From Myxococcus sp. CA023 (GTDB taxonomy: Bacteria > Myxococcota > Myxococcia > Myxococcales > Myxococcaceae), in NCBI RefSeq assembly GCF_010998615.1, contig NZ_JAAEAH010000010.1, positions 1 to 64,000 on the forward strand: a stretch of 64,000 nucleotides of DNA, in the 5' to 3' direction. Position 1 is the first letter of the stretch. Each line of letters begins with the position of its first letter. A program made the position numbers and the translations under genes. Positions 27,419-35,497 of the stretch are shown here, piece after piece. The notes beneath the pieces were generated by a model. The model was not told where the DNA came from. It was given only the letters and a program-made list of their open reading frames with translations, and did not search any database.

Positions 27419-28948
27419 GTGAAGAAGCTCGTCACGCCCTTCCGTGTGGGCCTGCTGGTCATCGCGGCGGGGGCTTTTTTCGTCACCTTCGTCCTGTTCG
27501 CTCGCAAAGGTGGTTTGAGCGACAGCGAATCCACGAGGGTGTGGGCCTATTTCCGGGATGCGTCCGGCCTCGCCGTGCGTGGGCGCGTGCAGATTGCCGG
27601 TATCCCGGTGGGCGAAATCGACGGCATCTCGCTCGAGGGGACCCGGGCGAAGGTCTGGTTGAAGATCCGCAACGACGTGGACCTGCGCGAGGACGCCGTC
27701 GTCACCAAGCGCTCGGAATCGCTGCTGGGTGACTACCTGCTGGACCTGAACCCCGGCACGGAGGGCGCTCCCAGCCTGGAGACGGGTGGGCAGATCCGCC
27801 GCGTCGTCGACACCCAGGGCATGGAGGCCGTCTTCGAGTCGCTGTCGCAGATCACCGCCGACATCCAGGAGGTGACGGGGGCGCTGCGGGAAGTGCTCGG
27901 CGGTGAGCGTGGTGCAGGGTCGCTCCAGCGCATCGTGGAGAACCTGGTGCGGCTGTCGGACTCCGTGGATGCCACGGTCCGGCGCAACGCGGACCGCCTG
28001 GACACCATCGTCGGCAACGTCGAGGCCATCTCCGCGGACGTGCGCGGCATCACCCAGGGCAACCAGGCGGAAATCACCCGCATCATCGACAACATCGAGT
28101 TCATCACCCGCGACGTGCGCCAGGTGCTCGGCAGCGTGAAGAACATCGTGGGCACGGGTGAAGGCGACGTGAAGGAGACCGTCGCCAGCCTCAAGGAGAC
28201 GCTCAAGAAGCTGGACGGCACGCTGGGCAACCTGGAGGAGATCACCCGCAAGGTGAAGGACGGGGAGGGCGCCGCCGGCGTGCTGCTGGCCGACGAGGCC
28301 GTGGGCCGGGAGATCCGCGAGACGGTGCAGGACGTGTCGCGCTTCACCTCCCGCCTGACCGACCTCCAGGCGGAGATTGGCATCCAGAGCACCTACCTGG
28401 CCGCGCAGGGAAATTCGAAGAACGTCTTCTCCGTGCGGCTCATCCCCAAGCCGGACAAGTACTACCTGCTGGAGCTGGTGGACGACCCTCGCGGCAGCGT
28501 GACGACGGAGGTGTTGCAGACGAACCCGCCGTCCGAGGGCGACCCCGTCGTGCAGACGCGGAAGGTGACGAAGGAGAGCCTCAAGGTCAGCGCGCAGTTC
28601 GCCAAGCGCTGGTACTTCACCACCCTGCGCGTGGGCCTCATCGAGTCCACCGGCGGCGTGGGCGCCGACCTGCACTTCTTCAACGACGCGCTCCGCTTCC
28701 AGGTGGACGCCTTCAACTTCGCGGACGACGAGCTGCGCTACCCCCGCCTGCGCGCCAGCCTGCGCGCCCAGCCCCTCGATCACCTCTATTTGATCGCCGG
28801 CATGGACGACATGCTCAACGCGCAGCAGCGGGACCTGGCGACGCGGCGCCTGGTGGCGGGCCGCGACTTCTTCGTGGGCGGCGGCCTGTTCTTCACGGAT
28901 GATGACCTGAAGGCCATCCTCACCTTGACAGGCATTCCGACGCCCTGA
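27419..28948 (+). CDS. mlaD: MlaD-type MCE-domain lipid-binding protein, long form
   Basis: 509 residues. One N-terminal membrane anchor (about 8-28) precedes a single MCE domain (about 38-115; AYFRDASGLAVRGRVQIAGIPVG). A helical stretch of about 170 residues rich in spaced hydrophobic and DNIE-type repeats follows, then a C-terminal beta-rich domain of about 190 residues (KRWYFTTLRVGLIESTGGVG, GMDDML). E. coli MlaD is only about 180 residues, so this is a long variant. GTG 27419 has GGAG 11 bases upstream. It carries lipids between MlaFE and the outer membrane. Confidence 0.9.
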   Translation: MKKLVTPFRVGLLVIAAGAFFVTFVLFARKGGLSDSESTRVWAYFRDASGLAVRGRVQIAGIPVGEIDGISLEGTRAKVWLKIRNDVDLREDAVVTKRSESLLGDYLLDLNPGTEGAPSLETGGQIRRVVDTQGMEAVFESLSQITADIQEVTGALREVLGGERGAGSLQRIVENLVRLSDSVDATVRRNADRLDTIVGNVEAISADVRGITQGNQAEITRIIDNIEFITRDVRQVLGSVKNIVGTGEGDVKETVASLKETLKKLDGTLGNLEEITRKVKDGEGAAGVLLADEAVGREIRETVQDVSRFTSRLTDLQAEIGIQSTYLAAQGNSKNVFSVRLIPKPDKYYLLELVDDPRGSVTTEVLQTNPPSEGDPVVQTRKVTKESLKVSAQFAKRWYFTTLRVGLIESTGGVGADLHFFNDALRFQVDAFNFADDELRYPRLRASLRAQPLDHLYLIAGMDDMLNAQQRDLATRRLVAGRDFFVGGGLFFTDDDLKAILTLTGIPTP

Positions 28949-29059
28949 ACCCACCGCTCGGTGCTTGACGGAAAACAGGAAACGACGTACCCGGCATGGG
29001 CACGGGGCCCAGGGGAGCGCCGTGCCTGATTTCACGGCATCTCCCCCCAGGAAGCTCGC

Positions 29060-29986
29060 ATGTCCCTGCTCGTCGTCGGCTCCGTTGCCCTGGACTCAGT
29101 GGAAACCCCCTTCGGCCAGAAGGAGGACATCCTCGGGGGCTCGGCCACCTACTTCTCTACGTCGGCCTCGTTCTTCAGCCCCGCGCGCGTCGTGGCGGTG
29201 GTGGGCGAGGACTTCCCCGAAGGGCACCTCAACTTCCTTCGCGGACGGGGAATCGACCTGGAGGGCCTCACCCGGGAGACGGGCCGCACCTTCCGCTGGA
29301 AGGGCCGCTACAGCTACGAGCTGAACGAGGCGCAGACGCTGGACACCCAGCTCAACGTCTTCCAGGCCTTCTCCCCGAAGCTGCCGGAGTCGTACCGGGA
29401 TACGCCCTACGTCTTCCTGGGCAACATCCACCCGGAACTCCAGGCGCAGGTGCTGAACCAGGTGAAGGCGCCGAAGCTGGTGGCCGCCGACACCATGAAC
29501 TTCTGGATCAAGGGCAGCCGGGCCGCGCTGCTCAAGACGCTCTCCCGCGTCAACCTCCTGTTCGTCAACGACGCGGAGGCCCGTCAGCTGGCCGGCGAGC
29601 ACAACGTGGTGAAGGCCGCTCGCGCCATCATGGCCATGGGCCCGCAGCGCGTGGTCATCAAGCGCGGTGAGTACGGCGCGCTCCTCTTCGAGGCCGAGCA
29701 CATCTTCGCGTGCCCCGCCTTCCCCCTGGCCGAGGTCTTCGACCCCACCGGCGCGGGGGATACCTTCGCCGGCGGCTTCATGGGCGCCCTGGCCACCTCC
29801 AGTGGCGTGTTGGACCAGGCGCTGCTGCGCCGCGCCATGGTGATGGGCAGCGTCATGGCCTCCTTCACGGTGGAGAAGTTCAGCCTGGAGCGCCTGCGCG
29901 AGGTGACGCGGCCGGAGATCCACGCCCGCTTCGCCGAGTTCCGGAAGCTGACCCACTTCGACGACCTGGGCTCCCTGGAGCGATGA
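29060..29986 (+). CDS. PfkB-family sugar or nucleoside kinase
   Basis: 308 residues. The N-terminal signature VVGSVALDSVETPFG and the C-terminal DPTGAGDTFAGGFMG motif, with the catalytic aspartate in GAGD, define a PfkB-type kinase. These phosphorylate sugars or nucleosides; the LGGSATYFST region is typical of a subgroup near adenosine and fructose kinases. The substrate is not determinable. The leader contains a small hairpin (29019-29038). Confidence 0.88.
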   Translation: MSLLVVGSVALDSVETPFGQKEDILGGSATYFSTSASFFSPARVVAVVGEDFPEGHLNFLRGRGIDLEGLTRETGRTFRWKGRYSYELNEAQTLDTQLNVFQAFSPKLPESYRDTPYVFLGNIHPELQAQVLNQVKAPKLVAADTMNFWIKGSRAALLKTLSRVNLLFVNDAEARQLAGEHNVVKAARAIMAMGPQRVVIKRGEYGALLFEAEHIFACPAFPLAEVFDPTGAGDTFAGGFMGALATSSGVLDQALLRRAMVMGSVMASFTVEKFSLERLREVTRPEIHARFAEFRKLTHFDDLGSLER

Positions 29987-30025
29987 GGCCGTGGGTAAGG
30001 GTGGGGCGCTCCACCACCCTTGAAC

Positions 30026-30055
30026 TTGACTGCGGAATCAGGCCGTCCCTAGGCT
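30026..30055 (+). promoter_or_regulatory. Sigma-70-type promoter for the PilZ gene
   Basis: TTGACT (30026-30031) is followed after 18 bases by TAGGCT (30050-30055). The predicted start of transcription, near 30062, lies just before GTG 30066, which favours the downstream TTG 30087 as the translated start. Confidence 0.4.
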
Positions 30056-30086
30056 GCGGATTCGGGTGACGGAAGAAGGTTCCGGG

Positions 30087-30440
30087 TTGAGCGAAAACCG
30101 AAAGTCCACGCGGATTCCCACCCAGCTTCGGTGCTGGTGCGAGGGTGACAACGTCACGCTCTACGCGCGAATCTCGAATTTGAGCGAAGGAGGACTGTTC
30201 CTCCGCACGAGCACGCCCCTGGCACGAGGGGCGCGTACGGTGGTGAAGCTGTCTCCCGCGGGCCACCAGGACATCCAGGCCCAGGCCACGGTGGTGTGGC
30301 TTCGGGAGGCGGAGGAACGAGCGCTTCCCGCGGGCATGGGGTTGCGTTTCGAGTCCCTGGACAGCGATACCTTGGGACGGCTTCGCCAGATGATTTCGCA
30401 GCAGCAGCAGAACCAGGTGAAGGTCGGCTGGGCGGGTTGA
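30087..30440 (+). CDS. PilZ-domain protein
   Basis: 117 residues from TTG 30087. The N-terminal RKSTR is the RxxxR c-di-GMP-binding motif and NLSEGGLFLRT is the second PilZ motif, with Asn in place of the usual Asp of DxSxxG. It is a single compact domain of the myxobacterial PilZ type with a Gln-rich C-terminus. Such proteins act as c-di-GMP effectors or as motility/polysaccharide adaptors, though many myxobacterial ones bind weakly. TTG has GGAAGAAGG about 9 bases upstream; GTG 30066 would add seven residues. Its position between two cyclases in the window is suggestive but not proof of a shared pathway. Confidence 0.85.
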   Translation: MSENRKSTRIPTQLRCWCEGDNVTLYARISNLSEGGLFLRTSTPLARGARTVVKLSPAGHQDIQAQATVVWLREAEERALPAGMGLRFESLDSDTLGRLRQMISQQQQNQVKVGWAG

Positions 30441-30467
30441 GCCCACGCCACCGGACCGAGGCCCCGC

Positions 30468-31199
30468 ATGCGTATCGCCGTCATTTCCGACATCCACTCC
30501 AACATCGAGGCGCTCACCGAGGTGCTCCGCGTCGCCGAGCACCAGAAGGTGGACCGGTTCGTCTCGCTGGGGGACATCGTCGGTTACGGGGCGTCGCCCA
30601 ACCCGTGTTGTGAGTTGGTGCGCTCGGTGGCGGAGGTGACGCTCCTGGGCAACCACGATGCGGCGGTGGCGGGGCGGATGGACTACTCGTACTACTACGA
30701 CGCCGCCCGGCACGCGCTGGACTGGTCCGCCAACGTCCTCACGGACGAGAACATGGCCTGGCTGCGCAGCCTCCCGTACACGTACCGGATTGGCGACGTG
30801 GGCTTCTGTCATGGTTCGCCCATCGACCCGAAAGCATACGAGTACATCTTCGCGCTGGAGCAGGCCCGGGAGCTGACGCCCTACGTGGCGGAGCTGCCGG
30901 AGGTGACGTTCATCGGCCACAGCCACCTGTGCCGCGCCTTCGCCATTGGCAATGGCGAGGTGAACGACGTGGTGGCCCAGAAGTTCGGCATCCGCCGGGG
31001 CTACAAGTACATCATCTCCGTGGGCAGCGTGGGCCAGCCGCGCGACTACGACAACCGGGCGTGCTTCGTCATCTGCGACACGGACGCGCGCACGGTGGAG
31101 TACGTCCGCGTCGAGTACGACATCGAGACGTCGGCGCAGAAGATCTTCGATGCGGACCTGGCGCTGAACTTCGGCAAGCGCCTGTTCCTGGGCGTCTGA
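30468..31199 (+). CDS. Calcineurin-like metallophosphoesterase (YfcE/MJ0936-like)
   Basis: 243 residues with all metallophosphoesterase motifs in order: DIHSN, GDIVGYG, GNHDAAV and GHSHLCRAF. The short form with these spacings resembles YfcE/MJ0936-type phosphodiesterases and Ser/Thr phosphatases of bacteria. It lies 27 bases after the PilZ gene. The frequent reading 'serine/threonine phosphatase' is unproven; substrate unknown. Confidence 0.9.
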   Translation: MRIAVISDIHSNIEALTEVLRVAEHQKVDRFVSLGDIVGYGASPNPCCELVRSVAEVTLLGNHDAAVAGRMDYSYYYDAARHALDWSANVLTDENMAWLRSLPYTYRIGDVGFCHGSPIDPKAYEYIFALEQARELTPYVAELPEVTFIGHSHLCRAFAIGNGEVNDVVAQKFGIRRGYKYIISVGSVGQPRDYDNRACFVICDTDARTVEYVRVEYDIETSAQKIFDADLALNFGKRLFLGV

Positions 31200-31252
31200 G
31201 GCCCGTTCCGGGGCACAAAAGGCGGACAGGCGCGGGGAAATGACATAAACCC

Positions 31253-31981
31253 GTGTCCGTGCGCACCCTGGTCCTCCGAGCGTCCCTCAGGCCCCTCGTG
31301 GGCGTCCTTTCCGCAGTGTTGCTCACGCTGGCGCCCACCGCCTGCCGCCGCGAGCCTCCTGCCCCTTCCGCCGAGTACGAAGAGGCCGCCCGCCGCTTCC
31401 GCGAGCTGTATGCGCAGAAGCTGGATGAGGCCTTCCTGGATCCGCAGGTGGGGGAAATCGAGGCGCAGCTCCAGCGCGTCCCCGCGGACAGTCTGGATGC
31501 CGAGGGCGCCCGCGAGCTGCTCCAGCGCATCAAGGACGGACGGCAGCGGATGGCGGCGGCCGCCGACGAGCGGGACGAAGCCGTGGCCAGCGCGCGGGAA
31601 CTGCCGCCGGGCTCCTACACCGCGCCGTCCACCGAGGAGCAGGCGCGTCCCGCGGCTCCGGTGGCAGCGCCGGATGCCGGGCCTCCAGATGCCGGTGCTG
31701 GCGGTGGCCCCCAGGCAGGCACGGCCGCGTCCGAGTTGGTGGCGGGCTTCCGGGGGTGCTTCCAGCGGGGCACTCCCATTGATGTGCAGGGACGGGGCAT
31801 GAGGGAGACCTGGCAGCTCGCCGACCGCACCGCCTGCCGCCTGGAGTACCCCCAGCATCAGGATTCATTCCTCCTGATTGAAGAGGGGAAGGTCCTCACG
31901 CTGTTACCCAAGAGTGCCGTGCAGACTGTCCCCGTCACTCCCGACGGCGGTCCGGCACCCGTGACCGACGCCGGTCGCTAG
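31253..31981 (+). CDS. Predicted lipoprotein with Ala/Pro-rich middle
   Basis: 242 residues with a lipoprotein signal (LAPTAC, Cys31). A helical region (about 38-115) is followed by an Ala/Pro/Gly linker and a small C-terminal globular part with Cys pairs (FRGCFQRG, TACRLEY). GTG 31253 is the first start; GTG 31259 is equally possible. Psd starts 15 bases downstream, so both may share a transcript. No family recognised. Confidence 0.75.
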   Translation: MSVRTLVLRASLRPLVGVLSAVLLTLAPTACRREPPAPSAEYEEAARRFRELYAQKLDEAFLDPQVGEIEAQLQRVPADSLDAEGARELLQRIKDGRQRMAAAADERDEAVASARELPPGSYTAPSTEEQARPAAPVAAPDAGPPDAGAGGGPQAGTAASELVAGFRGCFQRGTPIDVQGRGMRETWQLADRTACRLEYPQHQDSFLLIEEGKVLTLLPKSAVQTVPVTPDGGPAPVTDAGR

Positions 31982-31996
31982 AACCGATTCGCCGAT

Positions 31997-32839
31997 ATGA
32001 ACGACCAGACTTTCATGAAGTTGATGCAGGTTTTGCCCAAGTCCGCGCTCTCCACCGTGGTGGGGATGGCCACGCGACTGCCCGTGCCCGCGCCGGTGCA
32101 CCAGGCCGCCATGCGCGCCTTCGCCAAGGCCTACAACGTGGACATGGAGGAGGCCGAGCACTCCTTCGACCACTACCCGACCTTCGCCCAGTTCTTCACC
32201 CGGGGCCTGAAGCCCGGCCTGCGTCCGGTGGACGCGGGGGAGAAGGTGGTGGTGTCCCCGGTGGATGGCCGCGTATCTCAGGTGGGCTATTCGGATCACG
32301 GGCGCTGCCTGCAGGCCAAGGGCATCGAGTACACGGTGGACGAACTGCTGGGGGATTCCGAGGCCGCCAAGCCCTTCCACGGCGGTGCCTGGACGACCAT
32401 CTACCTGTCGCCGCGCGACTACCACCGCATCCACGCGCCGCTGGGCGGCACCATCACCGGGTACGCGTACATCCCTGGTGAGTTCTGGCCAGTGAACCCC
32501 GCGTCGGTGAAGAACAAGCAGTCCCTGTTCTGCGTCAACGAGCGGCTGGTGACGTACCTGGACACCGTGGCGGGCAAGTGCGCGGTGGTGAAGGTGGGCG
32601 CCACCTGCGTGTCGCGCATCAAGGCGGCCTACGACGAGGTGACGACGCACACCGGGCAGCCCGGCAAGGTGCACCGCTACGGCGCGGCCATGCCGGTGGA
32701 GAAGGGTGGGGAGTTGGGCCGCTTCGAGATGGGCTCCACCGTCATCCTCCTGTTCGAGCCCAAGCGCGTCACCTGGGACGACAGCCTCCAGGAGGAAGCG
32801 GTGGTTCGGCTGGGCAAGCGAATCGGAGTCATCACGTGA
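31997..32839 (+). CDS. psd: Phosphatidylserine decarboxylase
   Basis: 280 residues. The conserved SPVDGRV (Asp), DYHRIHAP (His) and C-terminal EMGST self-cleavage site mark the pyruvoyl-dependent enzyme; the usual LGST motif reads MGST here. It cleaves itself before that serine and converts phosphatidylserine to phosphatidylethanolamine, the major myxobacterial phospholipid, at the inner membrane. The stop overlaps the hisS start by four bases (GTGA). Confidence 0.94.
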   Translation: MNDQTFMKLMQVLPKSALSTVVGMATRLPVPAPVHQAAMRAFAKAYNVDMEEAEHSFDHYPTFAQFFTRGLKPGLRPVDAGEKVVVSPVDGRVSQVGYSDHGRCLQAKGIEYTVDELLGDSEAAKPFHGGAWTTIYLSPRDYHRIHAPLGGTITGYAYIPGEFWPVNPASVKNKQSLFCVNERLVTYLDTVAGKCAVVKVGATCVSRIKAAYDEVTTHTGQPGKVHRYGAAMPVEKGGELGRFEMGSTVILLFEPKRVTWDDSLQEEAVVRLGKRIGVIT

Positions 32840-34113
32840 GTCAGAAGGTCGCGGGCGTCAAGGGCATGAACGATCTCCTCCCTGGGGAGATCGAAATCTG
32901 GCAGCACGTGGAGGCGCAAGCCCGCGAGCTGTTCAGCCGCTTCGGCTACGGTGAGATCCGCACGCCCATGGTGGAGGACACTGCGCTGTTCGTGCGCAGC
33001 GTGGGCGAGGAGACCGACATCGTCGGGAAGGAGATGTACACCTTCAACGACAAGGCGGACCGCAGCCTGTCCCTGCGCCCGGAAGGCACCGCGCCCGCGG
33101 CGCGCGCGTACATCGAGCACTCCATCGCCAATCAGGAGCCGCTCACGCGCTGGTTCTACACGGGGCCCATGTTCCGCTACGAGCGGATGAAGACGGGCCG
33201 CTACCGCCAGTTCTATCAAATCGGCGCGGAGGCCTACGGCGCGAAGGAAGGCGCCCAGGACGTCGAGATGATGGACATGGTGGTGCAGTTCCTGGAGCGG
33301 CTGGGGCTCAAGGACATCACCCTGAACATCAACTCGCTGGGGGACGAGGCCTGCCGGCCCACGTACCACGCGAAGTTGGTGGAGTACCTCCAGGCCCACC
33401 GCGAGGCGCTGTGCACGGACTGCCAGAGGCGCATGGAGAAGAACCCCCTGCGCGTCCTGGACTGCAAGAATGAGAAGTGCCAGGCCATCGCCGCGGCCGG
33501 CCCCAACGTGCTGGAGACCCTGTGCGAGCCCTGCCGCGCGCACTTCGACGACGTACAGCGGAAGCTGACGGCGCTGGGCATCCGGCACGTCGTGAATCCG
33601 CGCATGGTGCGTGGGTTGGACTACTACACGCGCACCGTCTTCGAGTTCATCGCCTCGCACCCCGCGCTGGGCACCGCCAGCACCGTGGGCGCTGGTGGCC
33701 GCTATGACAAGCTGGTGAAGAGCCTGGGCGGGCCGGACGCGCCCGCGGTGGGCTTCGCCTGCGGCCTGGACCGGCTGGTGCTGCTGCTGAAGGAGAGCGG
33801 TCAGCAGTTCGCCGTGCGCCCGGACGTCTTCGTCGCGGTGGCGGACGCGGGCTCGCACGACCCCGCCCTGGTGCTGGCCAGCCGCCTGCGCCGGGAGGGA
33901 CTGCGCGTGGAGTTCGATACCCGCGGAGGCAGCCTCAAGAGCCAGATGAAGCGCGCGGACAAGAGCAGCGCGGACTTCACCCTGGTGCTGGGCGAGGCCG
34001 AGCGCACCAGCGGCCAGGCGAAGCTGAAGCCCATGGCCGGTGGCGAGCCCATCCCCGTCGCGCTCGACGAGGTCGCCAGGGTGGTGCGGGAGCGTAAGGC
34101 CGTTCCGAAATAG
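32836..34113 (+). CDS. hisS: Histidine-tRNA ligase
   Basis: 425 residues. The start GVKGMNDLLPGE is typical, class II motif 2 is FRYERMKTGRYRQFYQ, and histidine-specific loop GLDYYTRTVFEF and C-terminal anticodon-binding domain are present. It also has the Zn-type CTDCQRR / CEPC cysteine insertion seen in a bacterial subgroup. GTG 32836 overlaps the psd stop; longer upstream starts at 32578 lie inside psd. Essential for translation. Confidence 0.96.
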   Translation: MSQKVAGVKGMNDLLPGEIEIWQHVEAQARELFSRFGYGEIRTPMVEDTALFVRSVGEETDIVGKEMYTFNDKADRSLSLRPEGTAPAARAYIEHSIANQEPLTRWFYTGPMFRYERMKTGRYRQFYQIGAEAYGAKEGAQDVEMMDMVVQFLERLGLKDITLNINSLGDEACRPTYHAKLVEYLQAHREALCTDCQRRMEKNPLRVLDCKNEKCQAIAAAGPNVLETLCEPCRAHFDDVQRKLTALGIRHVVNPRMVRGLDYYTRTVFEFIASHPALGTASTVGAGGRYDKLVKSLGGPDAPAVGFACGLDRLVLLLKESGQQFAVRPDVFVAVADAGSHDPALVLASRLRREGLRVEFDTRGGSLKSQMKRADKSSADFTLVLGEAERTSGQAKLKPMAGGEPIPVALDEVARVVRERKAVPK

Positions 34114-34150
34114 CGTTCTGTGGGGTCGAGAACAGCATTCCGGGCGATTC

Positions 34151-34179
34151 TTGCCAAGTCTGAGAAACTGAGGTAGGTG
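34151..34179 (+). promoter_or_regulatory. Sigma-70-like promoter upstream of the peptide-modification cassette
   Basis: TTGCCA (34151-34156) and TAGGTG (34174-34179) are separated by 17 bases, in the 145-bp gap between hisS and the cassette. Match quality is moderate. The predicted transcription start falls inside the inverted repeat that follows. Confidence 0.35.
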
Positions 34180-34181
34180 CG

Positions 34182-34205
34182 TAACCCCTGATAAACGTTG
34201 GGTTA
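34182..34205. repeat. Inverted repeat, possible operator
   Basis: TAACCC (34182-34187) and GGGTTA (34200-34205) form a 6-bp arm pair with a 12-base centre, just downstream of the putative -10. Its position at the predicted transcription start suggests an operator. The arms are short and there is no T-run to make it a terminator of hisS. Confidence 0.3.
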
Positions 34206-34258
34206 TTGGGCCGGGGGGAACTCGCGGGCGCAGGTCGGGTCGGTTAGACTGCCCTGCG

Positions 34259-34666
34259 ATGCCGCGCAACACTTCCACCCCCGTTGTGCCTCCGGCCCTG
34301 AGCTGGGTCCCCGTCCGCGGGGACAGCATGTGGCCATCGCTGCGCTCGGGCGACCATGCCGGCGTGGAGCCGCTGGAGGGGGCTCCACGACCTGGTGACG
34401 TCCTGCTGGCGCGCTTCGACCATGCCCTGGTGCTGCACCGGCTGCGGCGGTGGGAGGCCGGGGCGGTGGCGCTGCGAGGCGACAACTCACCCCAGGAGGA
34501 TTCACCGCTGGATCCGTCACGGGTGCTGGGGCGGGTGCGGCGCGTCCGCCGGGGTGGCGTCGTCCTGGAGACGGGGTGGGACCGGGGCCCCCGGTGGCTG
34601 GGGCGGCTGCGGGCGGCTGTGAAGTGGCGTCTGGCTGCGTTGCTGGGCCGGGGAGGTGCGCGATGA
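34259..34666 (+). CDS. S24/S26-like peptidase, small soluble form
   Basis: 135 residues. The signal-peptidase/LexA-type serine motif RGDSMWPSLRSGD has the catalytic Ser near residue 23, and the later LRGDNS motif matches the conserved GDN box. Where bacterial enzymes have the catalytic Lys, this one reads VLHRL, so a Ser-His dyad as in archaeal/ER signal peptidases is likely. It has no membrane span. It is the first gene of the cassette, overlapping the PqqD-like gene by four bases (ATGA). A role in cutting the small peptide encoded downstream is the obvious hypothesis. Confidence 0.8.
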   Translation: MPRNTSTPVVPPALSWVPVRGDSMWPSLRSGDHAGVEPLEGAPRPGDVLLARFDHALVLHRLRRWEAGAVALRGDNSPQEDSPLDPSRVLGRVRRVRRGGVVLETGWDRGPRWLGRLRAAVKWRLAALLGRGGAR

Positions 34667-34959
34667 GCACGGAGTTCGCGGCGGACCATGCGCCGCGCTG
34701 GCGCGAGGGCGTCTCCGGCCAGCGCTTCGGCTCGGACTTCATCGTCCTGGATGCCGAGGGCAACACCCTGCGTGGGCTCAACGGAACGGCCATTGAAATC
34801 TGGGAACTGTGCGACGGGACGCGCACGGCGCGGGCCCTGGTGGAGCAGGTGGCCCAGCGTCACGGATGGGACGTGGAGCAGGTGCTGACCGACACGCTCA
34901 AGTTCTTCTCGGAGCTGACCCGGCTGGGGCTCATTGACGAGTTGGAGGAGGCGCGGTGA
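34663..34959 (+). CDS. PqqD-family protein (RiPP recognition element-like)
   Basis: 98 residues with the PqqD layout: a three-strand start (FIVLDAEGNTLRGLNGTAIEIW) and helices ending ELTRLGLIDE. PqqD-like domains bind leader peptides and hand them to modifying enzymes. A stand-alone form next to an HprK-like kinase resembles what has been named the HPr-rel-A system. ATG 34663 has GGGAGG upstream and overlaps the peptidase stop; its own stop overlaps the lipoprotein start (GTGATG), so three genes are coupled. Confidence 0.85.
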   Translation: MSTEFAADHAPRWREGVSGQRFGSDFIVLDAEGNTLRGLNGTAIEIWELCDGTRTARALVEQVAQRHGWDVEQVLTDTLKFFSELTRLGLIDELEEAR

Positions 34960-35486
34960 TGCGGACGCGTTTGGCACTCCTGGCGGCGGCGGTGATGCTG
35001 GCCTCGTGCACGGAAGGCGTGGCGCCCTATGCCCCTGTTCATGCGCCCCCGGCGCAGGAACCGGTGGCGCCCACGGACGTGTTGCCCCCGCGCGAGGGTT
35101 CGGAGGCCCGGCCGCCGCCGGCGCCGGTGGAGGAGTCGGAAGTGCCTCCGCCGCCAGTGGTTCCGCGGGGCTCGGCCACCGTCATTGACCTGGGAGAGGG
35201 GCGCCGGGGCTTGCTGTCCGTGGCGCAGGTGGACGTGGACCTGACGGTGAGCGGCGTGCGTGGCCGGCACACGGTGTCAGTGGAGTTCGTGCCGCCTTCC
35301 GGGCTGCCGTATGAGCGGCGGTCGGCGGAAGTGGATTCACGTGTGGACGAGTCGCGCACGGTGCGCTTCTCCCTGCCCGTGGCAGGCACCGCCGTGGCGA
35401 CGTCCGGCATGAGCGGGACGTGGCAGGCCCGGTTCTTCCTCGATGGGGCGCCGCTGACGGCGGCTTCCTTCACCCTGGATCCGTGA
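34956..35486 (+). CDS. Predicted lipoprotein with Pro-rich linker and beta domain
   Basis: 176 residues with a lipoprotein signal (MLASC, Cys19), a Pro/Glu linker (about 25-72) and a C-terminal beta-sandwich-like domain (VDVDLTVSGVRGRHTVSVEF). GTG 34956 overlaps the preceding stop; ATG 34959 is the next codon. It sits 12 bases before the large secreted protein gene. A surface or periplasmic anchor for the cassette's product is possible; no family recognised. Confidence 0.75.
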   Translation: MMRTRLALLAAAVMLASCTEGVAPYAPVHAPPAQEPVAPTDVLPPREGSEARPPPAPVEESEVPPPPVVPRGSATVIDLGEGRRGLLSVAQVDVDLTVSGVRGRHTVSVEFVPPSGLPYERRSAEVDSRVDESRTVRFSLPVAGTAVATSGMSGTWQARFFLDGAPLTAASFTLDP

Positions 35487-35497
35487 GGGCTCCTTTC

